DNA of 64,000 bases from Rhodobacter sp. (GTDB lineage Bacteria > Pseudomonadota > Alphaproteobacteria > Rhodobacterales > Rhodobacteraceae), in NCBI GenBank assembly GCA_030065095.1, contig JASJDP010000016.1:186001-250000 (forward strand). Direction: 5' to 3'. Positions 42,642 through 51,903 of this stretch are shown piece after piece. A program made the position numbers and the translations under genes. Under the pieces are notes generated by a model that saw nothing but the letters and a program-made list of their open reading frames with translations, was not told where the DNA came from and did no database searches. How positions within the stretch are numbered: the stretch's first letter is position 1; the number at the start of each line of letters is the position of its first letter.

Positions 42642-43514
42642 TCAGGACCGTCTTCGGCTTTCGAAGCGGGGCAGCATGGCCGAGAAGTCCTTTCCGGCGC
42701 CGTCTTCGCGTTCGACGAATTCTTCGTATAGCTCGGTCGCGGCCATGCCCATCGGCGTGTCGGCGTCGGCGGCCTCGGCCGCCTGCTGGCTGAGGCGCAG
42801 ATCCTTCAGCATCAAATCGGCAGCGAAACCAGGCTTGTAGCCGTTGTCGGCGGGAGATGTCGGGCCGATGCCGGGGGCGGGGCAGTAGGCGTTCATCGTC
42901 CATGAGTAGCCAGAGGACGTGCTGACGACGTCGAACATCGCCTGGCGGCTGAGCCCGAGCTTGTCGGCCAGCGCGAAGGCCTCGCAGGTGCCGATCATCG
43001 TCACGCCGAGGATCATGTTGTTGCAGATCTTCGCCGCCTGGCCGTTGCCGGAGGGGCCGCAGTGCACGGCCTTTTGCCCCATGATCTCAAAAAGCGGCCG
43101 GGCCTTGGCGAACGCCTCTGCGCTGCCGCCGGCCATGAAGGTCAGCGTGCCCGCCGCTGCGCCGCCGATGCCGCCCGAGACCGGGGCGTCGACGGGAAGA
43201 AGGCCCGCGGCCTCGGCGTCGGCCGCCACGGCGCGGGCGCTTTCGACATCGACGGTGGAACAGTCGACGAAACCGGTGCCCTGGGTCATCGCGGGGATGA
43301 TCTCGGCCGCGACGGCGCGCAGGATTTCACCGTTGGGCAGCATGGTGATGACCAGCTCCCGGCCGGCAGCCGCCTCGGCGGCGCTGGCGGCGGCGGTCAC
43401 GTCCTCGGGCATCGGCGCGGCCACGTCGAAGCCCGTGACGCTGTGTCCCGCGGCCACCAGATTGGCGGCCATCGGCGCGCCCATATTTCCCAGTCCGATG
43501 AAGCCGATCTTCAT
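42642..43514 (-). CDS. mmsB: 3-hydroxyisobutyrate dehydrogenase
   Basis: A 290-residue beta-hydroxyacid dehydrogenase. Rossmann motif GFIGLGNMGAPMA at 4-16, substrate motif DAPVSGGIGGA near 118, catalytic Lys in GNGQAAKICNN near 168, and KDLRLSQQAAE near the C-terminus. It oxidises 3-hydroxyisobutyrate to methylmalonate semialdehyde in valine breakdown with NAD. The start ATG at 43514 overlaps the hydrolase stop (ATGA) and has GGGAG upstream. Last gene of the valine operon 42642-45696; mmsA is not in the window. Confidence 0.92.
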   Translation of the reverse strand: MKIGFIGLGNMGAPMAANLVAAGHSVTGFDVAAPMPEDVTAAASAAEAAAGRELVITMLPNGEILRAVAAEIIPAMTQGTGFVDCSTVDVESARAVAADAEAAGLLPVDAPVSGGIGGAAAGTLTFMAGGSAEAFAKARPLFEIMGQKAVHCGPSGNGQAAKICNNMILGVTMIGTCEAFALADKLGLSRQAMFDVVSTSSGYSWTMNAYCPAPGIGPTSPADNGYKPGFAADLMLKDLRLSQQAAEAADADTPMGMAATELYEEFVEREDGAGKDFSAMLPRFESRRRS

Positions 43515-44554
43515 GGCGTCTTCTCCCATTGCAACGCTTCCTGCGCCAGTGGCCGCATCATATCGGCCACGTCCTGGGCCGAGACCTCGCCAGGCGAGGC
43601 GTGCCGCCAGCGCGGGCTGCGGTCCTTGTCGATGATTGCGGCGCGGATACCTTCCAGAAAATCCCCGTCTTCCATAGAGCGCGAGGTAAAGCGGTATTCA
43701 TGATCGAGCGCGACGCGGATTTCGGGCCGCGCGCGCACCCGGTGCACCAGCTCGACCGTGCAGGCCATGGAGAGCGGGCTGTTGCGGCTCAGGGCCTTGA
43801 GCGCGGTGGCGGCGAACTCGGTGTCGGCGGCTTCAAGGCCGTCGAGAATGTCGCTCAGGGTCTTGCCCGCGAAATGCGCGTCGATCTCGGCGGCCAGAGC
43901 GGCGAGGGGCGAGGGCGGCGCAGGGACGGCCGCACGCTCCACCGCACGCCAGTCGCCGGTCTCCTGTAATTCGGCGATCAGATCGGGCCAGCGGTCCTCG
44001 GGCAGGAAAAAGTCGGCAAAACCCGCGTGGATCGCATCGCCGGGGCCCATACGGTGGGCGGTCGTGCCGAGATATTCGCCCAGGTGGCCGGGTGCCCGCG
44101 CCAGGATCAGCGAACCACCCACGTCCGGGATCAGACCGATGCCGCATTCGGGCATCGCGATGCGGCTGGTGTCGCCGACGATCCGGTGCGATCCGTGACA
44201 GCCGATGCCGACGCCGCCACCCATGGTGAAGCCTTGCAGAAACGTCGCCACGGGCTTGGGAAACTCGAACATCTTGGCGTTCACGCGGTATTCGTCGCGC
44301 CAGAATTTCCGGCCATAGGAATAATCGCCGGCGGTGCCGGTGGCATACATCTCGGCGATGTCGCCGCCCGCGCAGAACGCCTTGTCGCCCTCCGCATCCA
44401 GCACCAGCATGGCCACACCGTCGTCCCCGGCCCAGGCATCCAGCGCCGTCTCGATGTCCAGGATCATCCGGTAGGTCAGCGCGTTCAGTGCCTGCGGGCG
44501 CCGCAACGTGATGCGGCCTGCGCGGCCGCTGGTGCGAATGTCGATGTCGCTCAT
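43511..44554 (-). CDS. 3-hydroxyisobutyryl-CoA hydrolase (enoyl-CoA hydratase superfamily)
   Basis: A 347-residue crotonase-fold protein of the HIBYL-CoA hydrolase type. The oxyanion-hole loop AFCAGGDIAEMY near 60 and the second motif TMGGGVGIGCHGSHRIV near 110, with catalytic Glu in MPECGIGLIPDVGG near 135-145, are typical of the hydrolase and distinguish it from ordinary enoyl-CoA hydratases (about 260 residues). It releases free 3-hydroxyisobutyrate for MmsB. Start and stop overlap the neighbouring genes (ATGA). Confidence 0.9.
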   Translation of the reverse strand: MSDIDIRTSGRAGRITLRRPQALNALTYRMILDIETALDAWAGDDGVAMLVLDAEGDKAFCAGGDIAEMYATGTAGDYSYGRKFWRDEYRVNAKMFEFPKPVATFLQGFTMGGGVGIGCHGSHRIVGDTSRIAMPECGIGLIPDVGGSLILARAPGHLGEYLGTTAHRMGPGDAIHAGFADFFLPEDRWPDLIAELQETGDWRAVERAAVPAPPSPLAALAAEIDAHFAGKTLSDILDGLEAADTEFAATALKALSRNSPLSMACTVELVHRVRARPEIRVALDHEYRFTSRSMEDGDFLEGIRAAIIDKDRSPRWRHASPGEVSAQDVADMMRPLAQEALQWEKTP

Positions 44555-45696
44555 GCCCGTTCGGCCAAGAGCGCCCGGCTCACCACCAGACGCATGACCT
44601 CCGAGGTGCCTTCGAGGATCGTATGGACCCGCAGGTCGCGGACGATCTTTTCGATCCCGTAATCGGCGAGATAGCCGTAGCCGCCATGCAGTTGCAGGCA
44701 CTGGTCGGCGACCTTCGAGCACGCCTCGGTCGTAAACGCCTTGGCCATTGCGCAGAACTTGGTCGCATCAGGCGCACCCTGATCGAATTTCCACGCGGCC
44801 TGGCGCAGAAAGACGCGTGCAGCCTGCAACTCGGTTTCCATCTCTGCCAGACGGAACTGCAGCGCCTGGAACTGGTTGATGGACTTCCCGAAGGCGCGGC
44901 GGTCCGCCATGTAGTCCAGCGTCTGTTCGAGCGCCGCCTGCGCCGCGCCAAGCGAACAGGCGGCGATATTCAGACGGCCGCCATCGAGGCTGGCCATGGC
45001 ATAGCTAAAGCCCTGGCCCTCTTCGCCCAGAAGGTTTTCGGCGGGCACCCTGCAATCGTCGAACTGAACCTGGGCGGTGGGCTGGCTGCGCCAGCCCATC
45101 TTGTCCTCGAGGGCGCCGTAGGACAGCCCGGGCGCGCCGTCCTCGACAATTACTGCGCTGATCCCCTTGGGGCCATCCCCGCCGGTCCGAACCATGGCGA
45201 TGTAGGCGTCGGAGTAGCTGCCGCCGGATATGAACGACTTGGTGCCGGTCAACGCATAGCCGGCATTGGTGCGCTGTGCGCGGGTCCGAAGCGCGGCCGC
45301 GTCCGAGCCGGAGCCGGGCTCGGACAGGCAATAGGACACCAAGGTCTCCATGCGCAGCACCGAGGGCAGGAACCTGGCCTTCAACTCCTCCGAGCCGAAT
45401 TTGTCGATCATGGTGGCGCTCATGTTGTGGATCGACAGGAACGCGGCGACGCTGGGGCAGGACCGGCTCAGCGCCTCGAAGACCAGCGTCGCGTCAAGGC
45501 GCGTAAGCCCCGATCCACCGCTTTCCTCGGACACGTAGAGCCCGCCAAAGCCCAGTTCGGCGAAGCGGGGCCAAAGGTCTTTCGGAATCGTGCCCTGCAC
45601 CTCCCACTCGCGGGCGTGCGGCGCGATATGTTCTTCGCCGAAGGCGCGCGCCACATCGAAAATGGCGGTCTGTTCCTCGTTCAGCGCGAAATCCAT
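44551..45696 (-). CDS. Isobutyryl-CoA (acyl-CoA) dehydrogenase
   Basis: A 381-residue acyl-CoA dehydrogenase. FAD/substrate motifs YCLSEPGSGSDAAA near 130 and LQLHGGYGYLADYGIEKIVRD near 338 are present, and LEGTSEVMRLVVSR carries the catalytic-type Glu. In an operon with HIBYL-CoA hydrolase and 3-hydroxyisobutyrate dehydrogenase it is most likely isobutyryl-CoA dehydrogenase of valine catabolism; enoyl-CoA hydratase activity must come from elsewhere. RBS GGGAGG precedes ATG 45696. First gene of the operon. Confidence 0.9.
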   Translation of the reverse strand: MDFALNEEQTAIFDVARAFGEEHIAPHAREWEVQGTIPKDLWPRFAELGFGGLYVSEESGGSGLTRLDATLVFEALSRSCPSVAAFLSIHNMSATMIDKFGSEELKARFLPSVLRMETLVSYCLSEPGSGSDAAALRTRAQRTNAGYALTGTKSFISGGSYSDAYIAMVRTGGDGPKGISAVIVEDGAPGLSYGALEDKMGWRSQPTAQVQFDDCRVPAENLLGEEGQGFSYAMASLDGGRLNIAACSLGAAQAALEQTLDYMADRRAFGKSINQFQALQFRLAEMETELQAARVFLRQAAWKFDQGAPDATKFCAMAKAFTTEACSKVADQCLQLHGGYGYLADYGIEKIVRDLRVHTILEGTSEVMRLVVSRALLAERA

Positions 45697-45849
45697 GCTG
45701 TCCTCCCTGCCGGAGCCGTGAATTGAACAAGTGTTTAGTTCTTGGCCCGTCCCCGATGCAAGACCCGTCGGGGGATTTGGCATCGCAAGCCGCGCTGAAG
45801 GCGGCTATCGTGCCAGCATTAGCTGCAATCCTCTCCGGGGTGTAGGGGC

Positions 45850-46677
45850 ATGTCGAAGAAACTGGCCGTCGCCGTCATCCACGGTATGGGCGCACAGAAG
45901 AAAGCCGCTCCGGACGACAGCGCGGCTTTGAGCTTTTCCGCCGATCTGCACAAACGCCTGCGGGTCGAGATTGGCGAGCATCGGTTCGACAACGAGATCG
46001 CCTGGCGCGAGATCTTTTGGGCACAAGAGCTGCAAGACCGCCAGGATGCCTATGAAGATGCGATGCGGCGGGTGTCGTCCTTCGGGCCGTTCAGGCGGTT
46101 CGTGATGCACCGGCTGGCGGATGCCGCCGCCTATCATCCCTCGGACAGCGCACGATCCACCTATGAAAAGGTGCATCGGCGTATCGACGGCGTGATCGAG
46201 GAGCTTGAAGAGGACGTCGCGCCGGGTGCACCGCTTTTGGTCGCCGCGCATTCCTTGGGTGGGCACATGATGTCGAACTACATCTGGGATGTCACCAAGG
46301 GCCGGCGTCCGCGCGGGACCGCGTTTCAGCGGCTGGAAAGCTTTGCGGGTTTCGCGACGTTCGGCTGCAATATCCCCGTGTTCATCTTTTCACACAGCGA
46401 CGTTCAGCCGATCGATTTCCCGGGGGCCGACCGGGAGCGGATGGTCACGCCATGGTGGCGGAACTACTACGACAAGGACGATCCGCTGGGCTATCCATTG
46501 GTTCCTATCGACGGTGGCTATGCCGCGCTGGCACGGGCGGGCGAGATGCAGGACGTCAAGGTGAATGTGGGCTGGCCGTTCCTGCGCGCGACGGTGTTGT
46601 CGCATAACGGGTACTGGGACGACCGCGGGTTTGCACGCCGGATCGGGGATTTCATCGACGAGGTAATGCGGGCGTAA
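45850..46677 (+). CDS. Alpha/beta-hydrolase-like protein, unknown function
   Basis: A 275-residue protein with an alpha/beta-hydrolase signature: VIHGMG near residue 10 (the HG oxyanion motif) and AHSLGGHMMSNY near 138 (nucleophile elbow, Ser in HSLGG). A late His candidate is in VLSHNGYWDD near 256. No signal peptide. It is probably a cytoplasmic esterase or lipase-like enzyme, or a regulator with that fold. The start at 45850 lies after GGGG, divergent from the valine operon by 154 bases; substrate unknown. Confidence 0.75.
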   Translation: MSKKLAVAVIHGMGAQKKAAPDDSAALSFSADLHKRLRVEIGEHRFDNEIAWREIFWAQELQDRQDAYEDAMRRVSSFGPFRRFVMHRLADAAAYHPSDSARSTYEKVHRRIDGVIEELEEDVAPGAPLLVAAHSLGGHMMSNYIWDVTKGRRPRGTAFQRLESFAGFATFGCNIPVFIFSHSDVQPIDFPGADRERMVTPWWRNYYDKDDPLGYPLVPIDGGYAALARAGEMQDVKVNVGWPFLRATVLSHNGYWDDRGFARRIGDFIDEVMRA

Positions 46678-46802
46678 CGGTCGCCGTCGGGCTACGCCCC
46701 TCGATCCCGCGCCAAGGGGCACACCAGCTGGCATCTCCAGGCCGGAATGGCACTGGTCCGGGGCTGGTTGGATAGGGTTCGCGTCTGCCAAAATCCCGGC
46801 GG

Positions 46803-48029
46803 TCACATTGCGCGCGGCCGCAACACTTGCCAAATCAATGCCCCGCCCGCCAGCGCCAGAAACGGCGCCATTGCCAGGTTGACCGCGATCCAGCCATCCT
46901 GCGGGTTCCCGCCGGAACAGTTCATCAGCCCCCCGCTTGCCAGCGACGCGACCGTCACGCAGCCGAAGACCAGCATGTCGTTCATCCCCTGAACTCGGCC
47001 CCGCTCTTCCGGCGAATGGGCGCCGGCCAGCATCGTCGTCGCCCCGATAAAGCCGAAGTTCCAGCCAACGCCCAGAAGGATCAGGGCAATAAAGAAGTTC
47101 CCGATGTCGACGCCTGCGATGGCCACGACCCCGGCGGCCGCCAGGATCAGCAGACCGGCGGCGACGATCCGTTCGACCCCGAAGCGGTTGATCAGATGCC
47201 CGGTGAAGAAGGACGGCGCGAACATCGCCAGCACATGGCCGGTCACCACGTCTGCAGCGAGGTTCTGCGAAAACCCGCAGCCGACCACCGCCAGCGGCGT
47301 CGACGTCATCACGAGATTCATCAAGGCGTAGCTGACCATCGCGCAAATGATCGCCACCGCAATTCTCGGCGTTTTCAGAAGCTCCCGCCGGCTGCGCCCC
47401 TTCTCGCTTTCCTGCGTGGGCGCGGGCGGTTTCGGGATGTCGAGGAACAAAAACAGCAGCGAGCCGACGGCGTTGACGGCGATCACCGCCATATAGGTTC
47501 CCATGAAGGGCACCACCATCGCCTCTGACGTGACCTTGACCAGCTGCGGCCCGATCACCGCCGACACCAGCCCGCCGGCCATCACGTAGGAAATCGCCTT
47601 GGGACGGAACTCGGCCGACGCCGTGTCGGCGGCGGCAAAGCGGTAAAATCCCTGCGCCGACATATAGATGCCCGTGAAAAACGAGCCGATCAGGAAAATG
47701 GTGAAACTCTGGGTCATCAACCCGTAGGCCCCGATCGCCCCGCCAAGCGCCCCGCCGAGCGCACCGGCGAAGAACCCGGCGCGGCGGCCGAACCGCTGCA
47801 TAAGCGCCGACATCGGGGTCGCCGACAGCATCGAGCCGAGCACGATCAACGAAATCGGCAACGTTGCGAAACAGGGATTGCTGGCCAGCGACTGCCCGGC
47901 CAGCCCGCCGAGCACGAAGATCATCGGCATTTGCGCGCCGAGAAAGGCCTGCGCCAACACCAGAACCGTCACGTTGCGGACGGCGCGGCGGTCGCTGGCT
48001 GGCGTTTGGGTCGGGGCGAAATCGGTCAT
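46803..48029 (-). CDS. Major facilitator superfamily transporter
   Basis: A 408-residue MFS permease with twelve hydrophobic segments, a loop with PMSALMQRFGRRAGFF (the A-motif-like GxxxDRxGRR equivalent) after segment two, and a central cytoplasmic loop (PKPPAPTQESEKGRSRRELL). It may export a drug or metabolite. It begins 39 bases after the cobB stop in the same direction, so the two may be co-transcribed. Substrate unknown. Confidence 0.88.
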   Translation of the reverse strand: MTDFAPTQTPASDRRAVRNVTVLVLAQAFLGAQMPMIFVLGGLAGQSLASNPCFATLPISLIVLGSMLSATPMSALMQRFGRRAGFFAGALGGALGGAIGAYGLMTQSFTIFLIGSFFTGIYMSAQGFYRFAAADTASAEFRPKAISYVMAGGLVSAVIGPQLVKVTSEAMVVPFMGTYMAVIAVNAVGSLLFLFLDIPKPPAPTQESEKGRSRRELLKTPRIAVAIICAMVSYALMNLVMTSTPLAVVGCGFSQNLAADVVTGHVLAMFAPSFFTGHLINRFGVERIVAAGLLILAAAGVVAIAGVDIGNFFIALILLGVGWNFGFIGATTMLAGAHSPEERGRVQGMNDMLVFGCVTVASLASGGLMNCSGGNPQDGWIAVNLAMAPFLALAGGALIWQVLRPRAM

Positions 48030-48068
48030 CGTGCCGGGCTTACCCGCGGGCAGCGGCGAAGGAAAGGC

Positions 48069-49337
48069 TCATTCCGCCCTGTCTATGATATGGGCGAAGG
48101 ATCCGCTGACCCGGCCCTGCCGCAGCCCCATGGGCGGCACGACCCGGCCTTCGGCATCGGAGGCCTCAAAGAGCGGTGCGCCGCCGGCGCGGATCGTTGT
48201 GGCGTAGTGGAATTCGTGACCGTTGAGCGGACCGGTGAAGGGACCGCCAAGAGGGGTCAGGCGGCGATAGCCGAGATGCAGCTTCCCAGCGGCGAAACTG
48301 GTCTCCAGCGGCAGCAAACCGGCCATGGGATACCGCATGCCGCCGGCATCCGTCAAAGCCTCGCCCAGCACCATATATCCGCCGCACTCTCCATAAATAT
48401 CAGTATCTTCCGATACTTTCCTCAGGCTTTGCATGAATCTGGAACTGGATGCCAGACGCGCTGCGTGCAGCTCAGGATAGCCGCCCGGCAGAAAGACCAT
48501 CTGTGCGCCGGGCACGGGCTGGTCGGCCATTGGCGAAAAGAACCGGAGCTCGGCCCCCGCCGCATGCCAGTCCGCCAGAAGGTGCGGATAGGCAAAGGCA
48601 AATGCCTCGTCCTGCGCGATCGCGATTGTCTGGGCCGGCGGAGGCAAGCCCCGAACGGCCCTTGCGTCCGGAAGCGGCCGGGCCAGCGACACCAGGGCAT
48701 CGATGTCGATCGCGGCCTCCGCGGCATCGGCCGCCCGGTCGAGGAAGCCATCCAGATCGGGGTGCTCTTGCGCCTGAACGAGGCCGAGGTGGCGCGAGGG
48801 ATGTTCAAGGCCCGACTGGCGCGGCAGGGCTCCGAGAACCGGCAGGCCCACGGGTGCAATCGCGGTGCGCAGCATGGACTCGTGGCGGGCGGACCCGACC
48901 CGGTTCAGGATGACGCCGGCGACGGCGACATCGCTGTCATGCCGCGCGAATCCCCGAACCAGCGGTGCGATGGATTGCGCGATGCGCCCGGCGTCGACGA
49001 TAAGGACGACGGGAAGATCGAGAAGGCGCGCCAGGTCGGCGGTGGCGCCCCGGCCGTCGGGCGGCGCGCCGTCGAACAGGCCCATGGCGCCCTCGACGAG
49101 CAACAGGCCCTGGATGGCCGCGAGGGCCCGGAGGCGGGCAGGGGACATGGCCCAGGCGTCGAGATTCACGCAAGGCGCGCCACAGGCCGCCTCGTGGAAC
49201 CTGGGATCGATATAGTCGGGGCCGGATTTTGCGCCGCGGACGGCCGTGCCACGGCGTTTCAGTGCGCGAAGCAGCCCAAGCGTCACGGTCGTCTTACCGG
49301 AACCCGAGGCCGGAGCGGCCAGGATCAGCCCGGGCAT
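48069..49337 (-). CDS. cobB: Cobyrinate a,c-diamide synthase
   Basis: A 422-residue two-domain amidotransferase of cobalamin synthesis. An ATP-binding dethiobiotin-synthetase-like domain (SGSGKTT at 11-17, SGPDYIDPRFHEAACG near 38-53) is followed by a class I glutaminase domain with nucleophile Cys in YGECGGYMVLGE and late His in EFHYA and SFAHIID. It amidates the a and c side chains of the corrin ring. It is divergent from cbiD-cobK with a 159-base gap. I looked for a cobalamin riboswitch in the gap and saw none. Confidence 0.93.
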   Translation of the reverse strand: MPGLILAAPASGSGKTTVTLGLLRALKRRGTAVRGAKSGPDYIDPRFHEAACGAPCVNLDAWAMSPARLRALAAIQGLLLVEGAMGLFDGAPPDGRGATADLARLLDLPVVLIVDAGRIAQSIAPLVRGFARHDSDVAVAGVILNRVGSARHESMLRTAIAPVGLPVLGALPRQSGLEHPSRHLGLVQAQEHPDLDGFLDRAADAAEAAIDIDALVSLARPLPDARAVRGLPPPAQTIAIAQDEAFAFAYPHLLADWHAAGAELRFFSPMADQPVPGAQMVFLPGGYPELHAARLASSSRFMQSLRKVSEDTDIYGECGGYMVLGEALTDAGGMRYPMAGLLPLETSFAAGKLHLGYRRLTPLGGPFTGPLNGHEFHYATTIRAGGAPLFEASDAEGRVVPPMGLRQGRVSGSFAHIIDRAE

Positions 49338-49496
49338 CGGCGGTTTCGCTTTCTCACTGACAGTGCCTTACGGTTGCATCCTTGGGTGGGGACGAGTCGC
49401 TGCGTGCCCCATCTACGCCGCCCGCGCGCGCCTTGAAAAGGCGTGTCTGCGTCTCTGGTTGACGCCTCGCCGGCGCCGGGGCCTATTGGCGGGGGC

Positions 49497-50543
49497 ATGA
49501 CACGCAAACCGGATCAAGAGCTGCGCCGCGGCTGGACCACAGGCGCCTGCGCCACCGCGGCCACCAAGGCGGCGTTGACGCGGCTGTGGGGCGGTGCGTT
49601 TCCGGCGGAGGTCACGATTACCCTTCCGCGGGGCGAGACGCCCTGCTTTCGGTTGGCCCATCGTGCCGCGGGCGAGGGTTGGGCGGAGGCCGGGATCACC
49701 AAGGATGCAGGCGACGATCCGGACGTTACCCACGGGGTGCTGGTGATCGCGCGGGTTCAGAGCTCGCCCGGCGGGATCGTCTTCAAGGCGGGTGCGGGGG
49801 TGGGTGTGGTTACCAAGCCGGGTTTGCCGATCCCGCCCGGCGAGCCGGCCATCAACCCGGTTCCCCGGAAGATGATGACCGACATTGTTGAAGAAGCAGC
49901 GGCAACTTACGGAAAAAAAGCGGATATCGAGATTTCAATCTCCGTCCCGGGCGGGGCGGACCTTGCCCAGAAGACCTGGAATCCGAGGCTTGGGATCGAG
50001 GGCGGGATTTCGATTCTTGGCACCACAGGGGTCGTGCGGCCCTTCAGCTGCGCGGCCTGGATCGCCTCGATCCATCGCGGCATCGACGTCGCGCGCGCGG
50101 CGGGATTGCCCCATGTGGCCGGCTGCACCGGTGCGACCAGCGAACGCGCGGTGCAGGAGATGTACGGCCTGCCGGACCACGCGATGCTGGATATGGGGGA
50201 TTTTGCCGGCGGCATGTTAAAGTACCTGCGCACACACCCGGTCGCGCGCTTGACGGTCGGGGGCGGCATCGGCAAGATCACCAAGCTGGCGCAGGGTGCG
50301 CGCGATCTGCATTCCTCGCGCAGCCGGATCGACTTCGCAGAGCTTTCGCGTCTCTTTCCGGGCTTGGGGCTGGACAGGGCGAATTCCGCACTAAGTGTTC
50401 TGGAAACCGCCGGCCCGGACTATCCCCGGGCAATGGCGCGCATGGCGAAAAACGTCGTGGATCAGGAATTGGAAGGGACCGGGACGATCGTGGACATCGT
50501 GGTTATTGACCGCGCGGGCCGGGTGCTGGCCTGCACGCGATGA
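49497..50543 (+). CDS. cbiD: Cobalt-precorrin-5B (C1)-methyltransferase CbiD
   Basis: A 348-residue CbiD protein. The N-terminal LRRGWTTGACATAATKAAL is the family signature, VGVVTKPGLPIPPGEPAINPVPRKM is near residue 105, and VAGCTGATSERAVQEMY near 210. It methylates C1 of the corrin ring after loss of acetaldehyde. It is the marker enzyme of the early-cobalt (anaerobic) route, but in Rhodobacterales it also occurs in mixed clusters. The ATG at 49497 is chosen because the N-terminal signature starts right there; the frame upstream to 49443 is longer but unlike the family. Confidence 0.93.
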   Translation: MTRKPDQELRRGWTTGACATAATKAALTRLWGGAFPAEVTITLPRGETPCFRLAHRAAGEGWAEAGITKDAGDDPDVTHGVLVIARVQSSPGGIVFKAGAGVGVVTKPGLPIPPGEPAINPVPRKMMTDIVEEAAATYGKKADIEISISVPGGADLAQKTWNPRLGIEGGISILGTTGVVRPFSCAAWIASIHRGIDVARAAGLPHVAGCTGATSERAVQEMYGLPDHAMLDMGDFAGGMLKYLRTHPVARLTVGGGIGKITKLAQGARDLHSSRSRIDFAELSRLFPGLGLDRANSALSVLETAGPDYPRAMARMAKNVVDQELEGTGTIVDIVVIDRAGRVLACTR

Positions 50544-51277
50544 TCCGCTTGCTGTTGCTGGCGGGCACTGGCGAGGCCCGGCAAATCGCCCAGGCGCTCA
50601 GACATGAGCCGCGCGTTGCGGGCGTCGCATCTCTGGCCGGTCAGACCCGCATGCCGGTTTCGCTGGGCCTGCCCACCCGAATCGGTGGATTTGGCGGGCG
50701 CGCTGCCTTTGTGGAATATCTGCAGCGGGAAAAGATCGACGCGGTGCTGGATGCCACACATCCTTTCGCCGAGAAGATCAGCCACCGTACGGCGGCGGTT
50801 TGCAGCGCGTTGAAGGTGCCGTATCTGTATTTTCTGCGGCCACCCTGGCTGCCGGGGGACGGGGACAACTGGACGTTTCTGAACGCCGAAGCTGAGGCGG
50901 CAAAGCACATTGCGGCGGGTTCGGTGGTTTTTCTGGCAACGGGCCCGCAGAACCTCGATAAATTCGCCAACCTGGAGGATTGCAGGATCTATTGCCGGCG
51001 GATCGATCCGCCTCGGGAAGCCTTTCCCCTGCCGGGCGGTGACTGGATCGTCGGACGGCCGCCCTTTAGCGTCGAGGAAGAAATGGAGCTGTTTCACGAA
51101 TTGCGGGTCGACTGGCTGGTGGTGAAGAACTCCGGCGGCTGGGCAAGCCGGTCGAAGCTGGATGCGGCACGCGACCTTGGGCTGAGGGTGGCGATGATCC
51201 GCCGTCCGCCGCAGCCCGAAGGGCCCAAGGTCAGCACCGTGTCCGACGCGTTGGCCTGGGTGCGCAGTCTGCAGTGA
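50540..51277 (+). CDS. cobK: Precorrin-6A reductase (CobK/CbiJ)
   Basis: A 245-residue reductase. It begins MIRLLLLAGTGEARQIA, the family's NADPH-binding start, then DAVLDATHPFAEKIS near residue 68 and VVKNSGG near 193. It reduces precorrin-6A (or cobalt-precorrin-6A) with NADPH; sequence alone does not tell the two routes apart. The start overlaps the cbiD stop (ATGA). Confidence 0.92.
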   Translation: MIRLLLLAGTGEARQIAQALRHEPRVAGVASLAGQTRMPVSLGLPTRIGGFGGRAAFVEYLQREKIDAVLDATHPFAEKISHRTAAVCSALKVPYLYFLRPPWLPGDGDNWTFLNAEAEAAKHIAAGSVVFLATGPQNLDKFANLEDCRIYCRRIDPPREAFPLPGGDWIVGRPPFSVEEEMELFHELRVDWLVVKNSGGWASRSKLDAARDLGLRVAMIRRPPQPEGPKVSTVSDALAWVRSLQ

Positions 51278-51903
51278 CGGGGCGTATCATTCGGACCAAC
51301 GACTGTGTCGCCGAGGGGGCGGACTATCTTGCCCGGATCGAGCCGAGGTTTGCCTGGGCGCTCGGCCAGACCGGCCCCCTGCCGCTGCGCCGCCGCAAGG
51401 ACGGGTTCGAGCAGCTTCTAAGCGCCATCGTCAGCCAGCAGGTCAGCGTCGCGGCGGCGGATGCGATCTGGGGCCGCCTGAAGGCCGCGCGCCTGACGGG
51501 ACCGCGCAAGGTGGCCTGGGCGAGCGAGGAGGACCTGCGCGCCTGCGGTTTGTCGCGGCAGAAGATCCGGTATGCCAAGGCGCTGGCCGGCGCGGGGATC
51601 GACTATGCCGCCTTGCGGAACCGGCCCACCGACGAGGTGATTGCGGCGTTGATCGAAATCCCCGGCATCGGCCGCTGGACGGCTGAGGTCTACGCGATGT
51701 TCTCGCTTGGCCGTGCCGATGTCTTCGCGCCGGGCGATCTGGCGCTGCAGGAGGCCGCGCGCCTGCTATTCGAGATCGACGAACGCCCGACTGAACGCGC
51801 GCTGCGCGAGATGGCTGAGGCCTGGACGCCCTGGCGCGCGGTTGCGGCGCGGCTCTTGTGGGCCTACTACCGGGTGGCGAAGGACAGGGAAGGCATCAGG
51901 TGA
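51274..51903 (+). CDS. DNA-3-methyladenine glycosylase II (AlkA-like, HhH-GPD)
   Basis: A 209-residue DNA repair glycosylase that removes alkylated bases. The helix-hairpin-helix motif IPGIGRWTAEVYAMF near residue 133 is followed by the catalytic Asp in FAPGDLALQ near 155. It lacks AlkA's N-terminal domain, so it belongs to the short glycosylase branch. It starts at GTG 51274 overlapping the cobK stop (GTGA), so it is coupled with the cobalamin genes though its function is unrelated. Confidence 0.88.
   Translation: MTGRIIRTNDCVAEGADYLARIEPRFAWALGQTGPLPLRRRKDGFEQLLSAIVSQQVSVAAADAIWGRLKAARLTGPRKVAWASEEDLRACGLSRQKIRYAKALAGAGIDYAALRNRPTDEVIAALIEIPGIGRWTAEVYAMFSLGRADVFAPGDLALQEAARLLFEIDERPTERALREMAEAWTPWRAVAARLLWAYYRVAKDREGIR

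Noticed and set aside
49338-49496. Possible cobalamin riboswitch between cobB and cbiD
   Set aside because: I looked for the conserved B12-box pattern on both strands and found no convincing match in the 159 bases.
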